A DNA stretch of 64,000 bases from Burkholderia sp. Bp8963 (GTDB lineage: Bacteria; Pseudomonadota; Gammaproteobacteria; Burkholderiales; Burkholderiaceae), in contig NZ_QTQP01000011.1 of NCBI RefSeq assembly GCF_003854275.1, forward strand, positions 62,001-126,000, given 5' to 3'. This document shows positions 44,234 to 53,167 of the stretch, piece by piece. The notes beneath the pieces are model-generated. The model saw nothing but the letters and a program-made list of their open reading frames with translations. It was not told the origin of the DNA and did not search any database. Both the position numbers and the translations under genes were made by a program. Within the stretch, counting starts at the first letter, position 1. Each line of letters begins with the position of its first letter.

Positions 44234-44243
44234 GGACGCTACC

Positions 44244-45485
44244 TTGCCCATGCTCCCGCCGTTGCCGTTGAGCGAAATCGAAGTCAGGCAGCTCCGTGCA
44301 TCCACGCCGGCGGCCGAGGCGTTCGTGCATCTCAATCATGCGTCTGCGAGTCTGCCGGACCACGCCACGCTCGAAGCGCTGCGCGGCTTTATCGAGCTGG
44401 AGGCGCGCGTCGGCATGCATCGCGCGCTCGAAACGATCGACGCGTCCGTCGCCGCACTTCCGCAGGCCGTGGCTTCGATGCTCGGGGTGCACGCCGAGCA
44501 GATCGCGATCTGCGAATCGGCTTCGCGCGGCTGGGCGCTTGCGCTCAGCGCCGTGGCGCCGCGTCGCCGGCTACAGGTGTTCGTGTCCGCGCACGAATGG
44601 GGCGGCAACGTGAACACGCTGCTTGCGCAACCGCGCGTGTCGATGGTCCAGATGCCCGGCGCGCCGCATGCACCATGGGACGCGATCGTGCATCAAGCGC
44701 TCGCGCAGCGCGATCGCGACGCGGTGCCCGTCGTCTCGTTACCGCTGATCGGCAGTGCGCGCGGTGCAGTACATCGTCTGGACGGGGTCGCGAGCGCCGT
44801 TCGCGACGCTGGCGGCTGGCTGTTCGTCGATGCCAGCCAGGCCGTCGGGCAGATTCCGGTGAACGCCGAGACCCTCGGCGCCGATGTGCTGGTATTCCCG
44901 GCCCGAAAATGGCTTCGCGGCCCGCGTGGCGTCGCGGCGCTCTGTCTGTCGCAGCGCGCCCTCGCCCGTTTCGAAGCGCCCGCGATGCTCGACACCTACG
45001 GGGGCTGCACGACGCATGCGCCGGCCGGCGGCCATCTCGAGGTGCGCTTCGCCGACGATGCCAGACGCTTCCAGCTGTACGAACACCATCCTGCGCTGCG
45101 GCTCGGGATGCTGGCCGCCGTCCGCGCGCTGCAGGACATCGGCGTCGAGCGGATTCATGCATACACGAGGAGCCTGTGCGAGCGGCTGCATGCGGCACTC
45201 GACGACCAGTGGGACTGCGTGCATCTCGATCGTCCCTCCAGTGGATTGCTGTGCGTATCGTTTGCGGGTGTCGATGCCGCCCAACTGGCGGATCGGCTAT
45301 GGCGACGCGGCATCAACACGGCGTGCGTGACGACATCGCGCTATGCACCGCTCGCGCACGACGGCGAGAAAAGTCCGGCGGGCGTGCTGCGGGTCAGCCC
45401 GCATGCGATCACGCTGCCCGAAGAAATCGACCGTCTGCTTGACGCGCTGCGCGAAGAGTGCCGGTTGCTAGCCACAGCGTGCTAA
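44244..45485 (+). CDS. Class V PLP-dependent enzyme (aminotransferase/lyase family)
   Basis: 413 residues. Start is TTG 44244 (GAGGA 7 nt upstream) or ATG 44250; the TTG is better placed for the ribosome site. PLP fold type I: D196 (LFVDASQAVGQ) binds the pyridine, K222 in FPARKWLRGPRG is the Schiff-base lysine. This group includes kynureninase, cysteine desulfurase and EgtE-like C-S lyases, so either a transaminase or a beta-lyase is possible. Operon context: lyase, RidA and M14 peptidase, suggesting breakdown of an amino compound. Confidence 0.86.
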   Translation: MPMLPPLPLSEIEVRQLRASTPAAEAFVHLNHASASLPDHATLEALRGFIELEARVGMHRALETIDASVAALPQAVASMLGVHAEQIAICESASRGWALALSAVAPRRRLQVFVSAHEWGGNVNTLLAQPRVSMVQMPGAPHAPWDAIVHQALAQRDRDAVPVVSLPLIGSARGAVHRLDGVASAVRDAGGWLFVDASQAVGQIPVNAETLGADVLVFPARKWLRGPRGVAALCLSQRALARFEAPAMLDTYGGCTTHAPAGGHLEVRFADDARRFQLYEHHPALRLGMLAAVRALQDIGVERIHAYTRSLCERLHAALDDQWDCVHLDRPSSGLLCVSFAGVDAAQLADRLWRRGINTACVTTSRYAPLAHDGEKSPAGVLRVSPHAITLPEEIDRLLDALREECRLLATAC

Positions 45486-45487
45486 GC

Positions 45488-47236
45488 ATGCACGCGAGCG
45501 AAACCCATATCACAATAGACGCCACCATGACCCTTTTGCTCGACACCACGATTCCTCGCACGCTGACCGAACTGGTCGAGCGCTTCAGCAAAACGCCGGC
45601 GACGCGCATCGAAGCGTGGGTGTTCGACGATGCGCGAACACGCGAAGCCGCGCAGCGGCAGCTTGCGGCTGCCGGCGTGCAAGCCACGTTGCGCAGTGCG
45701 TACAAGCCGCTTCTGCATTTTCTGCTGGAGGAGGTCGACCCACGCTGTTTGACGGACGTCACGATTCAAACGCCCGCCGGCGCGGAGCACCGCTTCAGGC
45801 TCGAAGCCTTTCCGCTTGCGGGCCTGTTGCCGCAAGCGAAGCTCACGTTCAGCGAAGGCACTGATGCCACGCATTACGTCGTGACCGTGCCGGGCGCGAC
45901 GTATCGCGTGTTCGCACCCAACACTGCGCAGCACTCGCCTTGCGGCTGGCTGCGGGTCTGGCAAGGCGACCGGCTCGAACAGGATGGTCCGCTCGTCACC
46001 GAGTTCGAAGCCGCCTATGCAGCTGCCATCGACGCGATCCGCAATCACGCATGGCCGCAACAAGCGCCTTTCTTCGAGAAGCTTTGCATCGGTATCGAAA
46101 CAGGCGGCATCGAGCACCGGCTGCCATACCACGACGAATGCATCAGCACGCGCGAGGCGCTGCACGAGGATCTGTACTTTTCCGTGCTGGAGTTTTTCCA
46201 GGCACGCGCGGGTGTGCCCCTCGGCGACCGGACGCTGAAACCCGGACAGATCATCCCCGAGATCGTCGAAAGCGCGGGCGCCACCCGTGTGCGCGTCAGC
46301 TTGCGTCCGTACGACACGGTTGCCGAGCCCGTCGTCGATACAGCCCTCTCAGAAGCGGCGCAACTCGATGATGCCGACCGACCGTTGACGCTCGCGCAGG
46401 TCGACGCACAGCTTCGCAGCCTGAACGGCGTGCCGTTTGGCACAGTGAGCCGCGAAGGGCGCCGGGTCACCGGCATTCATGTCCGGGGCGGGCTGCCTGG
46501 CCTGGTCATCTCGGCAGGACAGCATGCGAACGAAACCTCAGGCATCGTCGGCGCGCTGCGCGCCGCTCACATGCTGAAGACGCGTCACGATGCGCACTTC
46601 GCGCTCATTGGCGTCGAGAACCCCGACGGCTATGCGCTTCATCACCGGCTTCGCGAGCGCAATCCGCATCACATGCTGCACGCGGCACGCTATACGGCGC
46701 TCGGCGACGATCTCGAAGCACGACGAGTCGAACCGTTCGGCGAAATGGCCGTTCGCCTCGAGGCAATCGAGCGCACGCAGGCCGGCCTGCATATCAGCAT
46801 GCACGGCTATCCCGCGCACGAATGGACGCGCGCGTCCACTGGCTATATTCCGCAAGGCTTCGAGCACTGGACGATTCCGAAGGGTTTCTTCCTGATCCTG
46901 CGACACCACCAGGGCCTTGACGGCATGGCGTTCCTGGAGGCGCTCACCGCGCAACTGGCGACGTCGCCGGAACTGGCCGCTTTCAATGCGGAACACCTGC
47001 GGACCTGGCATGCACACGCCGGCGAGATGCCGTATCCGGTTCTGCATGGCATTCCGTGCATGATCATGGAAGACCACCGGTCCACGGTGCCGTTTACGCT
47101 CGTCACCGAATATCCGGATCAGACGATCTACGATTCGGCTTTCCGGCTCGCGCACACGACGCAGGCACGCGCGGCCAGGATCGCGGCGGATCTGTATTGG
47201 TCCGGCCTGCTGGACGCCACGGGTTCAGCGCGATGA
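45488..47236 (+). CDS. M14 family zinc carboxypeptidase-like protein
   Basis: 582 residues from ATG 45488 just after the class V gene stop; ATG 45527 is an alternative and neither has a clear ribosome site. Zinc site: QHANETSG (His-x-x-Glu) in the catalytic half and His in HISMHGYPAHEW; general-base Glu probably in IPCMIMEDH. No signal peptide, so cytoplasmic; the N-terminal ~300 residues are a separate beta-rich domain. Family members remove C-terminal amino acids or deacylate (succinylglutamate desuccinylase-like). Last gene of the LysR operon. Confidence 0.8.
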   Translation: MHASETHITIDATMTLLLDTTIPRTLTELVERFSKTPATRIEAWVFDDARTREAAQRQLAAAGVQATLRSAYKPLLHFLLEEVDPRCLTDVTIQTPAGAEHRFRLEAFPLAGLLPQAKLTFSEGTDATHYVVTVPGATYRVFAPNTAQHSPCGWLRVWQGDRLEQDGPLVTEFEAAYAAAIDAIRNHAWPQQAPFFEKLCIGIETGGIEHRLPYHDECISTREALHEDLYFSVLEFFQARAGVPLGDRTLKPGQIIPEIVESAGATRVRVSLRPYDTVAEPVVDTALSEAAQLDDADRPLTLAQVDAQLRSLNGVPFGTVSREGRRVTGIHVRGGLPGLVISAGQHANETSGIVGALRAAHMLKTRHDAHFALIGVENPDGYALHHRLRERNPHHMLHAARYTALGDDLEARRVEPFGEMAVRLEAIERTQAGLHISMHGYPAHEWTRASTGYIPQGFEHWTIPKGFFLILRHHQGLDGMAFLEALTAQLATSPELAAFNAEHLRTWHAHAGEMPYPVLHGIPCMIMEDHRSTVPFTLVTEYPDQTIYDSAFRLAHTTQARAARIAADLYWSGLLDATGSAR

Positions 47237-47334
47237 GCGAGGCCGGGTCATTGCCCTTTCTCGTGCAAAACCAGGCGGTTGCCGGGCATGGAACCGCTTG
47301 CGACCATCCGTGCTGGACAACAAGCGAGCGTCCG

Positions 47335-47553
47335 TCACCGTCCGATCGGAAGCCCGGTCGGCTCGATCCAGCCGAGCCAGTACGCGAGCAGGAGCGCGAG
47401 AAACAGCGTGATCGACAACCCGACGCGCGCCGCGAGCGACCACACCATGCGCTTGGTCGTCCCGCGGTCGCGATTCATGAAGTACAACGCGGAAATCAGG
47501 CTGCCGATAATCAGAATGAATGCGACAGCAACCAGTAACGTTTTCATTTTCAA
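47335..47553 (-). CDS. DUF2909 family twin-transmembrane small protein
   Basis: 72 residues with two hydrophobic helices (LLVAVAFILIIGSLISALYFM and LSITLFLALLLAYWLGW) joined by a basic loop (RDRGTTKR), ending EPTGLPIGR. This matches DUF2909 proteins, usually found near cytochrome oxidase genes. Start overlaps the upstream gene's stop (ATGA), so the two are coupled. Function unknown; an assembly or membrane-complex accessory role is only a guess from its place after the Hyf-like complex. Confidence 0.8.
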   Translation of the reverse strand: MKMKTLLVAVAFILIIGSLISALYFMNRDRGTTKRMVWSLAARVGLSITLFLALLLAYWLGWIEPTGLPIGR

Positions 47554-47894
47554 TGCCCTGCAAGTTCGGAATCAGCGTGAATCACTTCAGCCAGCTTTCG
47601 CCGCTCGACCGCGACATCGCTGACGCCTGTCGCCGGCCAGTCCAGTGCGACGCCGTTGGAAAGCGAGTCGCGAACGAGCGTCTGATAGTCCCAATCGCTG
47701 ATCCGGCCACGCACCATCGCATTCGCGATCTCGTGCCGGAATGCAGAGGGAAAACTCGTGTACGCGTGCGACAGCGCTGCATATTGCCTTGCATCGATTT
47801 CTTTCGAAGACGGCATCGCAGCCCAGATGACGACCGCCACAATGGCCGTGAACGGGATGGCGGTGTAACGGAGAATGAACTTGATCGGGGTCAT
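47550..47894 (-). CDS. Small hypothetical membrane protein
   Basis: 114 residues from ATG 47894 with one N-terminal hydrophobic helix (FILRYTAIPFTAIVAVVIWAAM) and a soluble remainder (SHAYTSFPSAFRHEIANAMVRGRISDWDYQTLVRDSL). I do not recognise it. It lies 134 bp after the hyfI-like gene and overlaps the DUF2909 start, so it is translated with DUF2909. Confidence 0.6.
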   Translation of the reverse strand: MTPIKFILRYTAIPFTAIVAVVIWAAMPSSKEIDARQYAALSHAYTSFPSAFRHEIANAMVRGRISDWDYQTLVRDSLSNGVALDWPATGVSDVAVERRKLAEVIHADSELAGH

Positions 47895-48028
47895 GAAGCA
47901 GTAGCGTGTGTCATAGCGGACAAGGGTTGGTTTGTGAAAAGGTGCATGAGCCGATTCCAGGTCAAACGCGGCGGCGCACGTCGCGCACACGCGTGAAAGC
48001 CGTATTTTCGCTGAAATCGACCTCCCGC

Positions 48029-48538
48029 TCAGCGCGACCGGCACGCTGCCAGGATGCCACGCAGCAAATCGACCGGCGGCGGCGGACATCCGGGGATCGT
48101 CACGTCGACCGGCAAGATCGACGACACCGGGCCGCACACGGCATAACTGTCGACGAAAATGCCGCCCGTGCACGCGCATTCGCCCGCGGCGACAACGAGT
48201 TTCGGGCTCGGTGTCGCGTCGTACGCGGCGAGCATGGCCTCGCGCATGTTCAGGGTCACGGGCCCGGTTACGAGCAGCAGGTCGGCATGCCGGGGGCTCG
48301 CAACGAACTTGATGCCGAGCCCCTCGATGTTGTAGTACGGATTGTTCAGCGCGTGGAGCTCCAGCTCGCACCCATTGCAGGAGCCCGCGTCGATCTGCCG
48401 GATGCACAGCGCGCGCCCGAGCAGGTCGAGTATGTCCTGACGAATCCGCCGTTCCTCGTGATGCCACGCATCTTCTGCGATCGGCGCGGGTTCGGCGGGA
48501 AAATCCGTGCGCCAGAATTGTCGGATGAGTTGCCACAT
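48029..48538 (-). CDS. hyfI: Hydrogenase-4-like small subunit (NuoB/HyfI family)
   Basis: 169 residues from ATG 48538, which overlaps the stop of the preceding large-subunit gene by one base. Cys54, Cys57 (GSCNGCELEL), Cys121 (GECACTGG) and Cys151 (IPGCPP) are the four ligands of the proximal [4Fe-4S] cluster, so electron transfer into the complex is probably kept. Matches NuoB of complex I and HyfI of formate hydrogenlyase-2. Last hyf-like gene; no HyfA/HyfH ferredoxin gene or formate dehydrogenase is seen in the window. Confidence 0.9.
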   Translation of the reverse strand: MWQLIRQFWRTDFPAEPAPIAEDAWHHEERRIRQDILDLLGRALCIRQIDAGSCNGCELELHALNNPYYNIEGLGIKFVASPRHADLLLVTGPVTLNMREAMLAAYDATPSPKLVVAAGECACTGGIFVDSYAVCGPVSSILPVDVTIPGCPPPPVDLLRGILAACRSR

Positions 48539-50097
48539 CAGAGATCGTGCCCCGCGTAGTTCAGGTTGAACGACTTGTTGATCAGCGGGAAATCCGCAAC
48601 GATGTTGCCGATGATCGCGTGCTCGAGCGCCGGCCAGTTCTGCCACGACGGGTCGTGACAATGGCATCGGGCGATCACGTCGCCCGGTGCGATATCGAGC
48701 GCGACGAACACGTCCCCTCGCCAGCCCTCCACCCAGCCTACCCCTTGGGAACGCGTCGTCGCAGGCGTGAGGTCGACGGCGACGGGGCCGTCCGGAAGAT
48801 CGGCCAGCAGCGCACGGATCAGGCGCAGGGATTCGTCGATTTCGGCGAAGCGCATCGCAACACGTGCGGCGACGTCGCCACGCGCGTCACTGGCCGCGTT
48901 GGCCGCGATGACGTCATACGGAGCCGGCCGCAAGTTCGCGCGCACATCAAATGTCTGGCCGCTGGCGCGGGCTACGAGGCCACGCACGCCAAAATGCTCG
49001 GCCACCGCGGCGGTCAATTGCCCCGTGCCGAGGAATCGATCCTGCAACCCGGACTGGTCTTCGTAGATTTTCCGCATCACGTGGACTTCGCGTTCGATGC
49101 GTTCGCATTGTTCCAACAGGACCGCCGCGTCCTCGGCGCGCACATCGACCGCCACGCCTCCCGGCACGATCCGGTCCATCAGGTATCGATGCCCGAATGT
49201 GCGGGCGTTCACGCGTATCCAGTCTTCCTTGAGTCGCGAGAACTGCGCGAGTCCGAACCCGAACCCGCCATCGTTGCCGAGCGCGCCGAGGTCGCCGAGG
49301 TGGTTCGCAATGCGCTCGCGTTCCAGCAGGATCGTGCGCAAATGGAGCGCGCGCGTCGACAGTGTCGTGCCACTGGCCTGCTCGAGCGCCATGCAGAAGG
49401 CCCATGAGAACGCAACGGTCGAGTCGCCCGCAATCCTCGCGGCAACCCGATGGCCGCCCGACGCCGGGGTTCGTTCGAACAGCCGCTCGACGCCGCGGTG
49501 CACGTAGCCGAAACGCTCTTCGAGGCGCAGCACCTTCTCGCCGACGACTGAGAACCGGAAATGCCCGGGCTCGATGATGCCGGCGTGGATCGGCCCGACA
49601 GCGATCTCGTGCACGCCCTCGCCCGCGACCTGCACGAACGGGTAGTCGGCCTCGCTCGACTCGAACGATTCGACGCCCGTCGCCTGCTTTTGCAGCGGGA
49701 AGTAATCGTCGGGCCAGTTGCCATGATTGAGCCACGGCCGGGTATCCTGGGCGCCCCGCGCCCGTAAGCCAGTCAGGTCGAAGATGGCCCGCTGCATGCG
49801 GGTCGCGTACGGAAAAATGGCAGCGAGATCGGGGTAGTCGCCACTGGCATCCTGCCCGAGCCCGGTCGCGACGCGCACCCACAGCAGGCCGTCGTCGCAT
49901 TCGTACGCGGCATTCACCGAAAACTGGCCTTCGACGGCTTCGCTGCCCCACATCGCCACGAGCCGGTGCCGCTCCGATCGCGCCGTCCGCGCAATCTCGA
50001 GCCACCCCGCTTCATCGGCGTCAACCACGCCCGCCGAAATCTGGCCCACCCCGCGCATCACGCGGGCGGCCGCAATTTGCATCGATTCGAGTCGCAT
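48538..50097 (-). CDS. hyfG: Hydrogenase-4-like large subunit (NuoC/NuoD fusion) lacking Ni-Fe ligands
   Basis: 519 residues: an N-terminal NuoC-like domain (about 1-150) followed by a NuoD/HycE-like domain. The first Ni-Fe ligand motif (normally RxCGxC) reads R221-I-A-G-D-S-T and the second (normally DPCxxC) reads D482-P-S-W-Q-N-W, so all four cysteines are missing while the surroundings (SWAFCMALE, FGYVHRG) stay conserved. It cannot carry a Ni-Fe centre and is more likely an energy-coupling, quinone-like module, as in complex I NuoD. Gene order and overlap with hyfF/hyfI show one operon. Confidence 0.88.
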   Translation of the reverse strand: MRLESMQIAAARVMRGVGQISAGVVDADEAGWLEIARTARSERHRLVAMWGSEAVEGQFSVNAAYECDDGLLWVRVATGLGQDASGDYPDLAAIFPYATRMQRAIFDLTGLRARGAQDTRPWLNHGNWPDDYFPLQKQATGVESFESSEADYPFVQVAGEGVHEIAVGPIHAGIIEPGHFRFSVVGEKVLRLEERFGYVHRGVERLFERTPASGGHRVAARIAGDSTVAFSWAFCMALEQASGTTLSTRALHLRTILLERERIANHLGDLGALGNDGGFGFGLAQFSRLKEDWIRVNARTFGHRYLMDRIVPGGVAVDVRAEDAAVLLEQCERIEREVHVMRKIYEDQSGLQDRFLGTGQLTAAVAEHFGVRGLVARASGQTFDVRANLRPAPYDVIAANAASDARGDVAARVAMRFAEIDESLRLIRALLADLPDGPVAVDLTPATTRSQGVGWVEGWRGDVFVALDIAPGDVIARCHCHDPSWQNWPALEHAIIGNIVADFPLINKSFNLNYAGHDL

Positions 50098-50100
50098 TCC

Positions 50101-51564
50101 TTACCCCGCCAACATCGTCGCGGCCTGCCGATACCACATCGCCAGGTACGGCGGGACATAGAGCCCGAGCATCAGCCCCAACCCCAGATGCACGAATACC
50201 GGCAGCAGCGCGGGGCGATGCTCGAGCGGTCTTGCTGTCGTCGTTCCACCGAACACCATGCGCTGCACGCGCGCGAAGATCGCCGCGAACGCGGCGGCGA
50301 GACCGAGCAGCAGCAACGGCGCCGTCCACGGCATCGTATTCATCGCGGTCGTCAGGATCAGGAACTCGCTCGCAAACACACCGAACGGCGGCAGGCCGAG
50401 AATTGCGATCGTGCCGAGCATCATTCCCCAGCCGACTGTCGGGCTGACTTGCAGCAGCCCGCGAATGCCGTCGATCGCTTGCGTGCCGGCCTTCTGTGCC
50501 GCGTGACCGACCGCAAAGAAAATCGCCGACTTGACGAGGGAATGGACGGTCATGTGCAGCAGCCCGGCAAACGTCGCGACCGGGCCGCCCAGCCCGAACG
50601 CGAACGTCATCAGCCCCATGTGCTCGATCGACGAATACGAGAACAGCCGCTTGACGTCCTTCTGCCGGAACAGCGAGAACGACGCGATCAACACCGACAC
50701 GAGCCCGAACCCGACCAGCAACCGGCCCGGCAGGCCATTGCCGAGTGCGCCGTCGGCGAGCACCTTGCAGCGCAGCACCGCATACAGCGCGACGTTCAGC
50801 AGCAAGCCGGACAGCACCGCCGAGATCGGCGTCGGACCTTCGGCATGCGCATCCGGCAGCCAGCTGTGCATGGGCACGAGCCCGACTTTCGTGCCGTAGC
50901 CGACAAGCAGGAACACGAAGGCGATCGACATGATGGTCGGATCGAGGTGCGTCCTGACCGCGGCAAGGCTCGTCCACAGCAGCGCATCGCCGTCGGTCAG
51001 CTGGCGGCTCGCGGCGAGGTACAGCAGGATCGTGCCGAACAAGGCCTGCGCGATGCCGACACCGCACAGGATGAAGTACTTCCACGCGGCCTCGAGGCTC
51101 GCGGCTGTCCGATACACGCTGACGAGCAGCACGGTCGCGAGCGTGGCGGCTTCCATCGCGACCCACAGCACGCCAAGGTTGTCGGTCAGCAGCGCGAGGA
51201 GCATCGCGAACATGAACAGCTGGTACATGCTGTGATAGAGCCGCATCCGCGCGGCAGTCATCCGGCCGCGGGCCTCCTCGACCTGCATGTACGGTTGCGA
51301 AAACAGCGACGTCGTCCAGCCGACGAACGCGGTCAGCGCGACCAGATAGACGTTCAGAGGATCGACGAAAAATGCCCGTCCGAACGCGAACGACGGACCG
51401 TGTTCGACGGTGCGTGCGGCAAGCACGAGCGTCGCCGCGAACGTCACGAAGCTGAAGCCGGCGTTCAGCGTGCGCGCGACATGACTGGGTCGCACGCACG
51501 CAAGACTCGCGGCGGCCACGAGCGGAATGCCGAGCACGGCGAGCACGACGTGGGCGTCATTCAT
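50101..51564 (-). CDS. hyfF: Hydrogenase-4-like membrane subunit F (NuoL/M/N antiporter type)
   Basis: 487 residues, about 14 helices. Antiporter-like motifs: LLWVAMEAATLATVLLV with its conserved Glu in TM5, KYFILCGVGIAQALFG, HSWLPDAHAEGPTPISAVLSG with the Lys/His proton-path residues, and HMTVHSLVKSAIFF. The closest Hyf relative is HyfF. Start overlaps the hyfE-like stop by 8 bp. A proton- or sodium-pumping subunit of the complex. Confidence 0.9.
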   Translation of the reverse strand: MNDAHVVLAVLGIPLVAAASLACVRPSHVARTLNAGFSFVTFAATLVLAARTVEHGPSFAFGRAFFVDPLNVYLVALTAFVGWTTSLFSQPYMQVEEARGRMTAARMRLYHSMYQLFMFAMLLALLTDNLGVLWVAMEAATLATVLLVSVYRTAASLEAAWKYFILCGVGIAQALFGTILLYLAASRQLTDGDALLWTSLAAVRTHLDPTIMSIAFVFLLVGYGTKVGLVPMHSWLPDAHAEGPTPISAVLSGLLLNVALYAVLRCKVLADGALGNGLPGRLLVGFGLVSVLIASFSLFRQKDVKRLFSYSSIEHMGLMTFAFGLGGPVATFAGLLHMTVHSLVKSAIFFAVGHAAQKAGTQAIDGIRGLLQVSPTVGWGMMLGTIAILGLPPFGVFASEFLILTTAMNTMPWTAPLLLLGLAAAFAAIFARVQRMVFGGTTTARPLEHRPALLPVFVHLGLGLMLGLYVPPYLAMWYRQAATMLAG

Positions 51565-52216
51565 CCTTGAGTTTCTCGAGGTGATGGATGTCGAGGCTGT
51601 CGAACTGCTCGCGGATCTGGAACATGAACACGCCCAGAATCAGGATCCCCACCAGCACGTCGAGCCCGATGCCGAGCTCGACGATCATCGGCATGCCGTT
51701 GGTGGCGGCCGTTGCGGCGAAAAACAGCCCGTTCTCCATCGACAGGAAGCCGATCACCTGCGGAATCGCCTTGGCGCGGGTGATCATCGCCATGAACGAC
51801 AACAGCACGCACGCGAGCGCGATCCCGAGCGTGCCGCGCGCGACCGACGTCGCGAGCTGGCTGATCGGCGCCGCCACGTTGAATGCGATGATCACGAGCA
51901 CGATGCCGATCAGCAGCGTGGTCGGAACGTTGATCAGCGATTCGACGTCGGCCTGCACGTCGAGCCTGCGCACGAGCCGATACAGGATCCATGGAATCAG
52001 GCCGACCTTCAGCACGAGCGTCATCGCAGCGGACACGTACAGGTGTGCATCACCGGTCACGAAACCGAGGATCAGGTTTGCCGACACGAGCACGACGCCC
52101 TGCAGCGTATAGAGGTGGATCAGCGCCAGGATCCGGCGCTGGCTGAGCATCGCGAACGACAGCATCAGCAGGACCGCCGCGAGGAAATTGATCAGTTGGG
52201 TTGCGTAGCCGTGCAT
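51557..52216 (-). CDS. hyfE: Hydrogenase-4-like membrane subunit E (NuoK-like)
   Basis: 219 residues, about seven helices, starting MHGYATQLINFLAAVLLMLSF; MENGLFFAATAATNGMPMIVELGIGLDVLVG contains the NuoK-type buried Glu residues (MENG, IVELG). Matches HyfE. Abuts the hyfC-like gene with no gap. Confidence 0.9.
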   Translation of the reverse strand: MHGYATQLINFLAAVLLMLSFAMLSQRRILALIHLYTLQGVVLVSANLILGFVTGDAHLYVSAAMTLVLKVGLIPWILYRLVRRLDVQADVESLINVPTTLLIGIVLVIIAFNVAAPISQLATSVARGTLGIALACVLLSFMAMITRAKAIPQVIGFLSMENGLFFAATAATNGMPMIVELGIGLDVLVGILILGVFMFQIREQFDSLDIHHLEKLKDE

Positions 52217-53167
52217 TCACGCCCCCAGCAGCAGATGGACGAGCATGCCGATCACCGCGAGCAGGAACGCGGTCGCCAGGAACTCCGGCGCGCGGAAAAT
52301 CCGCATCTTCGCGTTGGCGGTCTCGACCGCGGCGAGCGCGGCGCCGCCCGCCATCAGCTTGACGAACAGCGCCGGCACCGCGAGCAGCAGCGCGAGCGGA
52401 TTGCCGGCCTCGGCGATGCCCCACGGCATGAAGAGTGCGAGGCCGATGCACGAGTACGCAAACAGCTTGAGGCTGGCCGCCCATTCCATCAGCGCGAGGT
52501 GCCGCCCCGAGTATTCGAGGATCAGCGCTTCGTGGATCATCGTCAGTTCGAGGTGGGTGGACGGGTTGTCGACGGGCAGCCGCCCGTTTTCGGCGAGCGA
52601 TACGAGCGTGAATGCGATGCCCGCGAAAGCGAGGCTCGGATAGATCGTGAGCTCGCCGCGCCCGAGCGTCGCGACGATGCTCGTCAGCAACGTGGACTGC
52701 GTGATCAGCGAAGCCGACAGCAGCACCATCAGCAGGGCCGGCTCCGCGAGGAAGCCGATCAGCATGTCGCGGCGGGCGCCAAGCGTGCCGAACGCGGTGC
52801 CGATATCCATCGCGGCGAGCGACAGCGCAACACGCGCGAGCGCGAACAGGCCGACGAGCGCGATCGCGTCCGCGGCGGGCGACATCGGCAACTCGGTCGA
52901 CAGCGTCGGCACGATCGCACAGGCAAGCGTCATCGCGGCCCACACGACGTAGGGCGCGCCACGGAACACCGGGCTGGCACCGTACGCAACGACCGACTCC
53001 TTGTTGAACAGCTTGTGGAGCATCCGGTACGGCTGCCAGATGCTCGGCGCGCGCCGGTTCTGCAGCCACGCGCGGCACTGGTTGACCCAGCCCGTGAGCA
53101 ACGGCGCGGCGGCAAGCGCCACGACGATCTCGAGGGTCTGCGATATCACGCCGGATACGGTTACCAT
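52217..53167 (-). CDS. hyfC: Hydrogenase-4-like membrane subunit C (NuoH-like)
   Basis: 316 residues, eight helices. Features of the NuoH/HyfC family: GRLPVDNPSTHLELTMIHEALILEYSGRHLALMEWA, with the charged E/H residues forming the entry to the proton channel, and PSIWQPYRMLHKLFNKE near the N-terminus. Start lies inside the end of hyfB (7-bp overlap), as usual in tight hyf operons. Confidence 0.92.
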   Translation of the reverse strand: MVTVSGVISQTLEIVVALAAAPLLTGWVNQCRAWLQNRRAPSIWQPYRMLHKLFNKESVVAYGASPVFRGAPYVVWAAMTLACAIVPTLSTELPMSPAADAIALVGLFALARVALSLAAMDIGTAFGTLGARRDMLIGFLAEPALLMVLLSASLITQSTLLTSIVATLGRGELTIYPSLAFAGIAFTLVSLAENGRLPVDNPSTHLELTMIHEALILEYSGRHLALMEWAASLKLFAYSCIGLALFMPWGIAEAGNPLALLLAVPALFVKLMAGGAALAAVETANAKMRIFRAPEFLATAFLLAVIGMLVHLLLGA

